From Methanobacterium sp. UBA375 (lineage in GTDB: Archaea > Methanobacteriota > Methanobacteria > Methanobacteriales > Methanobacteriaceae), in contig DAGC01000006.1 in NCBI GenBank assembly GCA_002495625.1, positions 1 through 28,061 on the forward strand: 28,061 bases of DNA, given 5' to 3'. This document shows positions 15,799 through 22,748 of this stretch, in pieces (the stretch's first letter is position 1; every line of letters begins with the position of its first letter). Both the position numbers and the translations under genes were made by a program. The notes below the pieces were generated by a model. It saw nothing but the letters and a program-made list of their open reading frames with translations, did not search any database and was not told where the DNA came from.

Positions 15799-15868
15799 AC
15801 TCAGTTTATTTTAAATTTCCTTCTTTATTTTGGTAACCATTCTTCTTTTTTCCATTAACTTTCATCAA

Positions 15869-15877
15869 ATTATAAAT
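15869..15877 (+). promoter_or_regulatory. TATA-like box of the yjbQ-family gene
   Basis: attataaat about 50 bases before the start codon, with a predicted transcription start near 15900 and a leader holding GGAAGGGGGG. Confidence 0.4.
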
Positions 15878-15926
15878 CCTTCCTTTTTTAAAACAATAGT
15901 ATACACTATAATGGAAGGGGGGTTAT

Positions 15927-16337
15927 ATGCAAATTTTAACTGAAATATTAGAACTTGAAACATCTAAAAGGGTGCAGATAATAGACATCACCCGTAACAT
16001 CGACGCTGCACTGGCAGAAAGCGGTTTAAGAAAAGGCTTGGTGAATATTTACAGCAAACACTCCACCTCAGCCATCTTCATAAACGAAAATGAATCAGGA
16101 CTACTTGAAGACTACCAGAACCTGATAAAATCACTCATCCCCACCGGAAATAACTACAAACACGACCGGATCGATAACAACGCCGATTCCCACCTGCGCT
16201 CGTTCATCATCGGCAACAACGAGACAATTCCCTTTGAAAACGGCTCCATGGATCTGGGGACCTGGCAGAGTGTTTTCTTCCTGGATATGGATGGACCCCG
16301 GAATCGGAGAATAACTATAACCATCATGGGAGAATAA
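15927..16337 (+). CDS. YjbQ-family protein (UPF0047)
   Basis: 136 residues, the full length of this compact family. Conserved positions visible are H45 in YSKHSTSAI, ENESG (54-58), H79, D87-x-H89 in NNADSHLRS, and LGTWQSVFFLDMDGPRNRR near the C-terminus. The three histidines form a probable metal site. Members have been reported to show weak thiamine-phosphate synthase activity in vitro, but their real role is not settled. GGGGGG a few bases before the ATG is an unusually G-rich ribosome site. The Nudix gene follows after 51 bases. Confidence 0.88.
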   Translation: MQILTEILELETSKRVQIIDITRNIDAALAESGLRKGLVNIYSKHSTSAIFINENESGLLEDYQNLIKSLIPTGNNYKHDRIDNNADSHLRSFIIGNNETIPFENGSMDLGTWQSVFFLDMDGPRNRRITITIMGE

Positions 16338-16388
16338 AATTAAATAAGAATTAAGAATATCATATTTCAAACTGGACAGGTAGATAAA

Positions 16389-16892
16389 TTGATAGAATAT
16401 GTTTTCGGCCTGGCAGTGCGGGCCATAATCATCGATGATGACGACAAGATACTCATCTTAAAGAGGTCTATGGATTCCAAGACCAACCCGGGTAAATGGG
16501 AGCTTCCCGGGGGAAAGGTTGACCAGGGAGAACCCTTCGATCAAGCCCTTATAAGAGAGGTTGAAGAGGAGACCGGCCTGACAATTAGTCTGGATACCGT
16601 AGTTGGTGCTTCCCAGCAGAATCTACCCTTGATCAGAGCGGTCCACATCATCATGTCCGGTAAGATCGTGGGTGGCGAGCTGAAAATCAGCAGTGAACAC
16701 GAGGGATACGCGTGGGAATTTTTCGAGAACCTGAATGACTACGAGTTAGCCGACTGGCTGGAATACTTCATCAAAGGCAGCCAAAAACAGGACGATGAAG
16801 TTGAAAAGGAAGAAGGTTCTGAGGGCAGTCTGTCCAATACTGTAATTAAAACCTTAGGTGCTTCCGTGGACAGGTTGTGGGGTAAGCGTTAG
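16389..16892 (+). CDS. Nudix hydrolase
   Basis: 167 residues. The Nudix box is complete: G42, E48, R56-E57, E60-E61 and G63 in GKVDQGEPFDQALIREVEEE followed by TGL, which binds Mg2+ and cleaves nucleoside diphosphate derivatives. It is preceded by PGKWELPGG. The substrate (such as oxidised dGTP or ADP-ribose) cannot be told. The start is TTG at 16389 with an AGGT about eight bases before it; the next usable start would cut the first strand. The last 35 residues are an acidic then basic tail beyond the domain. Confidence 0.88.
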   Translation: MIEYVFGLAVRAIIIDDDDKILILKRSMDSKTNPGKWELPGGKVDQGEPFDQALIREVEEETGLTISLDTVVGASQQNLPLIRAVHIIMSGKIVGGELKISSEHEGYAWEFFENLNDYELADWLEYFIKGSQKQDDEVEKEEGSEGSLSNTVIKTLGASVDRLWGKR

Positions 16893-17123
16893 AGCTTATA
16901 TACCTTTTTTATTAGTAGAGGTAAATGATCCCATTCCACTATAATTATATGCAGAAATGTCTTTTTTCTAAAACAAATTTATAAAGATTTGAAAGAATAG
17001 TTTACAGACAGACTTTTTTTTTATTTAATATATTCACAGCCCCCACCAAGAAATTGGTACCTTATAAAATATTTAAAATATGAGGATATTCAAAGAATTT
17101 AACAGGTTTAAGAGGTGGCTATA
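16893..17123. other. Non-coding stretch before the MntA-HepT genes
   Basis: AT-rich sequence with T-runs at about 16907-16912 and 17012-17021 that could end transcription of the Nudix gene. A TATA-like box at 17062-17071 (ttataaaata) fits a start near 17095 for the toxin-antitoxin operon. No tRNA or hairpin of note was seen. Confidence 0.4.
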
Positions 17124-17525
17124 ATGAACAGGGAATTACTTTTAAAGGTAACTCAAAAACTGAGAAATGATGAAAGAGTAATCTTTGCCTATCTTTACGG
17201 ATCTGCAGCCCGGGGGACTATGAGGGAGGATAGTGATGTGGATATAGCTGTTTTTCTAGAAAGCCCCGAAAATGATCCCTTGCTGGAGGCGGGTATTTCC
17301 CTGGAACTGGAGCAGATACTAGATAGAAGTGTGGATGTTCGTATTATAAATCATGCCCCTGCTATTTTCATCAATCAGGTTTTAAAAGATGGTATTCTCC
17401 TCATCTCCAAGGATGACCGATTGAGAATAAATTTCGAAGTAAAAAATATGAATGAATACCTGGATTTTCTCCCTATAATCAAAGCATACGATAAAAAAAG
17501 GTCGGAAAGATATGGAATTGGATAA
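17124..17525 (+). CDS. mntA: MntA-type minimal nucleotidyltransferase antitoxin
   Basis: 133 residues from the ATG at 17124. A GTG at 17115 could extend the frame by three codons, but it lies inside the AGAGGTGG ribosome site and is rejected. GSAARGTMREDSDVDIAVF is the nucleotidyltransferase signature G-S-x10-D-x-D (D38 and D40) and D71 (VDVRIIN) is the third acidic residue, so the active site is intact. In characterised pairs MntA adds AMP to a tyrosine of its HEPN partner and silences it. The gene overlaps the HEPN gene by 14 bases. Confidence 0.88.
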   Translation: MNRELLLKVTQKLRNDERVIFAYLYGSAARGTMREDSDVDIAVFLESPENDPLLEAGISLELEQILDRSVDVRIINHAPAIFINQVLKDGILLISKDDRLRINFEVKNMNEYLDFLPIIKAYDKKRSERYGIG

Positions 17526-17931
17526 AGAACTCATTAATTTGAGAATTGATATTATAGAGAGAAATCTGGTCGAAATAGAAGAAATAACAGCGGAAGGATA
17601 TTATCACTTCCAAACCAGTTATCGTGATGAACTGGCAGCTAAACAAGCTTTACTGGAATCTATAGAAGCCTGTATAGATATCAGTAACCATATCATCGCC
17701 ACCCTGGGTCTCAGAAGGCCTACCGATTACAAGGATATCTTTCAAATCTTGGGCGAGCAGGATATCCTGGATAGAACACTCTCCCGGAAAATGCAGGAGA
17801 TGGCCAAATTCAGGAATGTGCTGGTCCACCGTTACATAAACATAGAAACTGAAAGAATTTTCCATCTGATGAAAAACGAAACTGATGATTTTAAAGAGTT
17901 CATCAAACAAATACTGGATTATCTAAAATAG
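17512..17931 (+). CDS. hepT: HepT-type HEPN toxin RNase (DUF86)
   Basis: 139 residues, largely alpha-helical as expected for HEPN proteins. The catalytic motif is R101-N-V-L-V-H106-R-Y108: an R-x4-H RNase site followed by the tyrosine that MntA-type enzymes modify. HEPN proteins of this family act as homodimers on RNA, often tRNA. The ATG lies inside the end of mntA, so the proteins are made together. Confidence 0.88.
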   Translation: MELDKELINLRIDIIERNLVEIEEITAEGYYHFQTSYRDELAAKQALLESIEACIDISNHIIATLGLRRPTDYKDIFQILGEQDILDRTLSRKMQEMAKFRNVLVHRYINIETERIFHLMKNETDDFKEFIKQILDYLK

Positions 17932-18000
17932 AAAAATATAGATCATTCCCAATGATTGTACATCCCTCTGGTAATACCGTTGACATCTATTTCTCATTCG

Positions 18001-18393
18001 TTACCTGCATAAAAAAAACCACCAGCAATAGGCAAACCCTAAAAAGGTTATAATCGCGATTCCTATATCAAACGCAGTAGTTTGGGCGCCGAGGGCATCC
18101 AAGCGGTTCAGGAAGGTGAAGGATATAAACATCAAAACCAGATCTGCTACCCCCGAAGTGAGGGCAACCCATACTGCGATTTTTTGACGTAGCAACAACA
18201 ATATGGGAGCAGCAATACCCGTGGCAAGATTCAGCACCCAAAAGCAAAGAGGAAGAAGAGGATAGTTTGCCAAATATGCAACAGATGATGGTGCAAAGTT
18301 TCTAAGCATATATTCTTCCGCATTACCGCTGTGAATCATGATGAAGTCGTAAACACCCACCGCATACATGAACAAAAGGATCAGGGCAACCAA
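18001..18393 (-). CDS. Small four-helix membrane protein, start codon unclear
   Basis: Four hydrophobic segments are seen (about 1-16, 38-65, 70-92 and 105-127), with YAVGVYDFIM after the first and NRLDALG before the last. It looks like a small integral membrane family present in bacteria, but I cannot name it. The only usable start is a TTG at 18393, which begins inside the first helix. The same frame continues upstream for 12 more codons (TKSRPWHLW then L), which look like the real N-terminus, to a TGA at 18430-18432 with no ATG, GTG or TTG. The gene may therefore have lost its start. It follows pheT by 90 bases on the minus strand. Confidence 0.6.
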   Translation of the reverse strand: MVALILLFMYAVGVYDFIMIHSGNAEEYMLRNFAPSSVAYLANYPLLPLCFWVLNLATGIAAPILLLLRQKIAVWVALTSGVADLVLMFISFTFLNRLDALGAQTTAFDIGIAIITFLGFAYCWWFFLCR

Positions 18394-18483
18394 CCATAAA
18401 TGCCATGGTCTGGACTTTGTTACCTTCTTTCAACCCTCGCACCCGTTGTAAATTTTAATCTTCTCCAGATCACCATCGTCTCA

Positions 18484-20133
18484 TTAATGGTGGAATTCTA
18501 ATTCAAATGCTACCACAGGATATTCCAGGTTGAAGTTAGAAATAACCAGTGGACTAACTTCTCCAAAGAAGCCTTTTACCTTATCCCCTTTGGTAACTAC
18601 TTCTGCACATCTTCCCTTTATAAATGAGGGATGATCAAGTGATTTTACTGTCATCTGTAACCCCAAGTTGCTGATTAATGATGCGGTTAAGGATTTTATC
18701 TCCGTAAAATTGGCTGTGGAATGAGTTACCAGTGCGGCGAGCTTACTCACTCCCAGGGTACGGGTTTCTGTGGCCTCATCGAGGTAGACCACTTCGCCTA
18801 CTTCGAATATCTTCTGTGGCAGTTCTTCGTGCGTGTTGTCCTCTAAAAACTCCATCAAGCCGTTCAGGAGGCTTTTCCGGATCATGGTCCTGTCCTGGCT
18901 GATGGGCTGGGCAACTACCACCCTCTCATCCTCTTCGAGGTTCATCTTCTGGTAGTGCTGCTCCTCACTGGTGAGCATGAGGCTCATCACCTCGTAGAAG
19001 CCGTAGCCAATCATTATCTCCCGTACCCTGTTTTCAAATGCTTTATGGGAATCTTCCGATGCTACAGTGGCCACATCCGGCAACCGGGCCCTGATCTTCC
19101 TGAAGTCATAGCCAATTGCCACATTTTCTATGATATCCACTTCATGTAGTACATCGATACGGTAGGGAGGTATGGAAACCTCGATTTCATCATCATTTAA
19201 GGCTTCCGCATCCAACCTCACCCGACGGAGCATCTCCATGATCTCATCCAGGGATGAATCAATCCCTATCATCCGCTGGGCATTTTCCACCCTTAAAACC
19301 TTCTTTTTAGGTGTTAAATCGGGTAGTGTCCTGGTCTCGTCCGGGTAGATGACATCCATGGTCTTTATTTTTGCGCCGGACTCAGCGAATGAAGTGGTTA
19401 TAATATTGAGTGCATGGTCCACTGCCTTCTGGTCTGTACCAGTCACGTCCACGAACACGTTCTTCGTGTCTTGGGTGAGTTTGGTGAGCTCCCCATTTAT
19501 TATGGGCGGCATGGACAGTACATTATCTTCCGAATCTATTAATAAAGGATATTTATCGAATTTATCGATTATATGAGCGTATGCACGGCCTTTTTTATGG
19601 TTTTCCAGTATCTCCTGGAGGTTCATCTCCTCATCTGTATCCAGGGCTACGAAGGAAGTCTTCTGTGGGTCCGCGGCTTTGTAATAGAAAGGTGGGGTTA
19701 GAACGTCCAGGTTGTGTATACCGATGGCTACCTTTTTACGGTCCCGACCTAATACCCAGTGCAGGTCTTCCTGGAACTCCATGATCTGCACCAGTTTATC
19801 ATCGTCTAGACTAATACCCTCTACCAGGGCGCAGGAAGTGTAAGGCCTTATATTGGCCAGTCCTGGGTCGACGGTTATGCTGGTACCGGAAGGGGTTAGG
19901 TCATAGTGGGGAATTCCCATCTCAATTCCAAGGAAACCTTTCAGTGTACGGGCTATTCCCTCCACAGAATAATGATCCGGCCGGTTGGGGAAAAATTCCA
20001 CCTTCAAATTTTCATCATCATAATCTTCTATATCGCTCCCTATCATGGGTAACAGGTCGATGAGCTCCCCTTTATCGATAGAGGTGCCTAATAGTTCGTT
20101 AAGATTTTGGTAAGTGAAATTTATAACTGGCAT
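18484..20133 (-). CDS. pheT: Phenylalanine--tRNA ligase beta subunit (archaeal type)
   Basis: PheT pairs with PheS as an alpha2-beta2 enzyme that charges tRNA-Phe; the beta chain carries the editing and tRNA-binding domains. The 549 residues are normal for archaea and eukaryotes, shorter than the bacterial form because the N-terminal tRNA-binding and C-terminal anticodon-binding parts are missing. Landmarks are FFPNRPDHYSVEGIARTLKGFLG (in pieces, residues 47-70), the B3/B4 editing domain (about 90-270), the B5 domain (RVENAQRMIGID and RIDVLHEVDIIENVAIGYD) and the catalytic-like C-terminal module. GGGAG lies upstream of the ATG. pheS is not in the window. Confidence 0.95.
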   Translation of the reverse strand: MPVINFTYQNLNELLGTSIDKGELIDLLPMIGSDIEDYDDENLKVEFFPNRPDHYSVEGIARTLKGFLGIEMGIPHYDLTPSGTSITVDPGLANIRPYTSCALVEGISLDDDKLVQIMEFQEDLHWVLGRDRKKVAIGIHNLDVLTPPFYYKAADPQKTSFVALDTDEEMNLQEILENHKKGRAYAHIIDKFDKYPLLIDSEDNVLSMPPIINGELTKLTQDTKNVFVDVTGTDQKAVDHALNIITTSFAESGAKIKTMDVIYPDETRTLPDLTPKKKVLRVENAQRMIGIDSSLDEIMEMLRRVRLDAEALNDDEIEVSIPPYRIDVLHEVDIIENVAIGYDFRKIRARLPDVATVASEDSHKAFENRVREIMIGYGFYEVMSLMLTSEEQHYQKMNLEEDERVVVAQPISQDRTMIRKSLLNGLMEFLEDNTHEELPQKIFEVGEVVYLDEATETRTLGVSKLAALVTHSTANFTEIKSLTASLISNLGLQMTVKSLDHPSFIKGRCAEVVTKGDKVKGFFGEVSPLVISNFNLEYPVVAFELEFHH

Positions 20134-20294
20134 GCCATTTACTCCCTATTCTTATCTGAATTTTCCTATCTTTATCTTCTATGATTTTTTAAATAAAAAT
20201 TTTCCTTTTTCTGTGATGAATTAAAATACTGTTTCAGAAATAAATTAAAACAATGAACTGATATTTTAATAAATGAAGGTGAACTGGGCACTCT

Positions 20295-20660
20295 TCATAA
20301 CCCAATCAGTGCAAAGAGTCCCATGAAGAAGAATGATTCCACCACGAAGTGGAGCGCCCGGTGCTGCAGCCAGGTGGTCTGCAGTCCAAATAGTTCATGG
20401 AAGAAGTCCACCATGAAGTGGACCAGAGCAGCGAGTATGCCTAATTCCAGGGATAAAAATATCAGTGAAAGTACTATGAAGTGGAAAACTGCTTCCAGTC
20501 CCTCGTGGGCTATCCATAGGGCCAGGTTGGTTTCCAGTATTTCCTTGAGTATCCCGGCCAGTAGAATGTAGAAGTCAGCGAAGACCCTCCATAAGATTAA
20601 ACTGTGTACTTCATCGCTGATGGCCAGGATCACTGCGATGTAAAACCATAGTAACTCCAT
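20295..20660 (-). CDS. Histidine-rich membrane protein of unknown function
   Basis: 121 residues with three or four hydrophobic stretches (about 4-14, 20-40, 57-80 and 105-121). Charged and histidine residues sit within or beside them: H52-E53, H60, H81, D85, H88-E89, H100, H104 and E108. The HF/VE spacing recurs (VFHFIVLSL, LVHFMVDFF, ALHFVVESFF), so it may be an internally repeated helix with metal- or haem-binding residues facing each other. I do not recognise the family. It lies 161 bases upstream of pheT on the same strand and may have its own promoter. Confidence 0.6.
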   Translation of the reverse strand: MELLWFYIAVILAISDEVHSLILWRVFADFYILLAGILKEILETNLALWIAHEGLEAVFHFIVLSLIFLSLELGILAALVHFMVDFFHELFGLQTTWLQHRALHFVVESFFFMGLFALIGL

Positions 20661-21180
20661 CTATAAAACCGTGTATAACATTTTTTTTTTGTAAGAAATT
20701 TTAGTAGGACTTATCTTTAAATTAAAAATATTTCTTTAGCTAAAATATTTCTCATTCTATTAAGCTATTTGTATTTTATATAATTTAAATAAAGGTTTAG
20801 AAAGTCCACTTAATCCCCATTTTTATCATGCTTTTATATAGAAAGTATTATTACATTTTAAGGTTTACTGCCCATTTTTTCTTTCAAGTCAACCAAAGTA
20901 TAAAATTTGTAATGTAGCTCCCTTACTCAATTTTTAGTAGAAATTATATATTTACTATGGTTCTTGTATCTATCTTTGTTCACTTCATTATCTAAAAAAA
21001 TAATTTTTAAAATCATAACCAATGTTATTATTATATAATTCCATACCCACGATTTTAAGCACGGCTTTCTTTAATTTCTTTGTTTTGTCGGGTGTTTCTG
21101 ATAAATATTCCATAATTGGTAATATGTGTTAAGTAGACAAAAAAAGAATGTTTCATAATAATTAAACAACCTATTTGAAC
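20661..21180. other. AT-rich gene-poor region
   Basis: More than 500 bases without a convincing gene. It holds oligo-T runs near 20681-20690 and scattered TATA-like boxes (for example 20777-20786 and 20832-20840). One short minus-strand frame (20988-21113) is listed separately. No tRNA-like fold or CRISPR-like repeat was seen. Confidence 0.6.
20988..21113 (-). CDS. Possible 41-residue small ORF
   Basis: Minus-strand frame MEYLSETPDKTKKLKKAVLK and then IVGMELYNN, closed by TAA. The composition (charged, with alternating Lys and hydrophobics) looks protein-like and unlike the surrounding AT-rich DNA. There is no visible ribosome site and no known domain. It could be a remnant of an older gene next to the insertion element. 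Confidence 0.25.
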   Translation of the reverse strand: MEYLSETPDKTKKLKKAVLKIVGMELYNNNIGYDFKNYFFR

Positions 21181-21278
21181 TTCTCCGACATGTGGAAGTT
21201 GGAGATTCTTGTTTAGATGGCTCTAGCGAGCCATAGTTGCGCAAGCTTTGATTCCCGTAGTCCCTGCGGGTACAGATT
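21181..21278 (-). ncRNA. Candidate omega RNA / right end of the TnpB element
   Basis: Directly after the tnpB stop, on the same strand, three hairpins follow each other. CCCGTA/TGCGGG (21254-21259 with 21265-21270), ATGGCTC/GAGCCAT (21217-21223 with 21228-21234, perfect, four-base loop) and TCTCC/GGAGA (21182-21186 with 21201-21205). This GC-rich block stands out in AT-rich DNA. In TnpB systems the RNA covering the 3' end of tnpB and the right end guides the nuclease, with the guide taken from the flank just beyond the element (here below 21181). With a broken tnpB it may be a relic or act with another TnpB in the cell. Confidence 0.5.
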
Positions 21279-22419
21279 CTATTGGCTTCTTTTAGAATGT
21301 TTTACAGCGGCGTTGATATCGCGGTCATGGACTTGACCGCATTCGGGACAGGTCCAGCTGCGAATATCCAAAGTTAAGTCTTCATGTTTATAGCCACAGT
21401 TATTACAAAGCTTGGAAGACGGGAAAAACCGGTCTACTTGTATAACTAATTTATCGTACCAGTCTGCTTTGTATTTAATCATGTCTACAATTTTTGACCA
21501 TGAAATTTGACTGATGCTGTGGCTTTAACCTCTTATTTTTAATCATATTTTTAGGTTGCAGTTTTTCCATGCCAATGAAATCAAAACGCTCCACAATCTC
21601 CGTGGACAACTTCTGATATTCATCATTTCGTATATCAACAACCCTAGCATACAGTTTATTTAGCTTTTTAACATTCTTTTTGAAGTTTTCTGAAGTTTTC
21701 TCTTTCCTTGACAAGCTTTTGTTTAATCTAGCTATCCTCTTCTCTATTTTAGTTAAGCGAGAGATTGGCTCTCTCTTCTCACCATCACTAAAAACCATTA
21801 AAGAAGATAATCCCAAATCAATACCAACACTATGTCCTGTTCGTGGTAATGGTATGATTGGTACATTTTTACAGTTTAATACTGCATACCATCTACCATT
21901 TTCGAATTTAACAGTAGCAGAAAGAATATTTCCTTTGATTATACGTTTATCCCGATACTTTACAAATCCAAATTTATTTAATCTTAATTTATTACCTTCA
22001 AATCGTATGCTATTGTTATTATTTTTCAATCTGATAGATTGTACTGGGTTTTTCCTACTCTTAAATTTTATATAACCGTTCTGTTTACTGAAAAACCGTT
22101 TAAAACTATTGTTGTAGATATCACAAGTAGACTGCAGACTTGTACTTTCACCATCCCTTAAAAAAGAAAACATTTCTTTAAATGCCTTCAACCAATTATT
22201 GGTAGCTGTCCGACTAATCCGTGGCCTAAAATTATAAGGATTAATCACTGGATTATTAACCACACATCCATAAATAAGCTTATTATAGCCAAGTAACTCA
22301 TTGAATACGAACCGATTATACCCAAAATTATCCTAAAATGCGTCCTGCAAAGACAGATTAGGATAAAACCTAACTTTAAAAGATTTTGTCACGAATTTCA
22401 TTTTCTTTTCTTTCACCAT
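21279..22419 (-). pseudogene. tnpB: tnpB (RNA-guided nuclease of IS605 family), broken by a stop and a frameshift
   Basis: Translation from the ATG at 22419 gives about 380 codons with the whole TnpB plan: N-terminal FKVRFYPN, the RuvC I motif VGIDLGLSSLMVF, RuvC II FDFIGMEKL, the zinc ribbon CNNCGY and CPECG, and RuvC III DRDINAAVKHS. Two lesions are visible. Codon 29 is TAG (22333-22335). Within about 21508-21522 the frame shifts by one base: the upstream frame runs to a TAA and the other frame continues as SQISWSKIVDMIKYKADWYD. All catalytic acidic residues and the four zinc cysteines remain, so the decay looks recent, or one lesion could be a sequencing error. A protein started downstream (22263) would lack the N-terminal RNA-binding part. 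Confidence 0.85.
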
Positions 22420-22441
22420 TCAAATTAACATTTCTTTAATT

Positions 22442-22465
22442 TAATTGAATACCTTAATTCAATTA
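22442..22465. repeat. 9-bp inverted repeat upstream of tnpB (candidate left-end hairpin)
   Basis: taattgaat (22442-22450) and attcaatta (22457-22465) are perfect complements with a six-base loop, 23 bases before the tnpB ATG. The place fits a subterminal left-end hairpin of an IS605-like element, but the arms are AT-rich and could equally be a chance palindrome in a promoter. Confidence 0.4.
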
Positions 22466-22748
22466 CCTCTTCCAATGTTAAAATTAAATTAATGAAAAAC
22501 AACTAAGAATAATTTAACCAAGAGCAAATGGAAAGTAATAAAAGAAAAAACTTATACTAGTTTCATACTGAAGTTCATCTAGGACTTACAGAAGTCATAG
22601 TATTACTTTCAGATCAAAGATAAAATCAAATAGATGAAGCTTTGAACTTGAAAATCTCATAAAATAACTATCTGATGAGTACTACAAAATCTGATTAATG
22701 AGATCAAAGAAGCTTGAAAATTTGATGTTTAAGATAGGGAGAATTTAG
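22466..22748. other. Non-coding region between the tnpB element and valS
   Basis: AT-rich, divergent between tnpB and valS. It contains small direct repeats (agatcaaaga at 22611-22620 and 22701-22710; cttgaaaat near 22647 and 22713), a small hairpin gactt-acag-aagtc (22584-22597), and a C/D-box-like arrangement at 22673-22717. The valS ribosome site GGGAG is at 22737-22741. Confidence 0.4.

Larger units (their letters stand above)
21181..22465 (-). mobile_element. Degenerate TnpB-only IS200/IS605-family element
   Basis: The unit consists of a broken tnpB gene flanked on the tnpB 3' side by a hairpin-rich right end (21181-21278) and on the 5' side by a perfect inverted repeat (22442-22465). 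There is no tnpA, so it is of the IS1341-like type that depends on a transposase from elsewhere. IS200/IS605 elements have subterminal hairpins rather than terminal inverted repeats and make no target duplication, so the exact borders cannot be read here. Confidence 0.7.

Noticed and set aside
17115..17123. GTG start of mntA
   Set aside because: The GTG is part of the AGAGGTGG ribosome site; the ATG nine bases later is the better start.
22584..22597. Hairpin gactt-acag-aagtc before valS read as a T-box or similar riboswitch
   Set aside because: T-boxes are not known in archaea, the stem is only five pairs, and no antiterminator structure is visible.
20661..22748. CRISPR array or tRNA in the gene-poor regions around the tnpB element
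   Set aside because: No regularly spaced repeats and no cloverleaf or conserved T-loop sequence were found.
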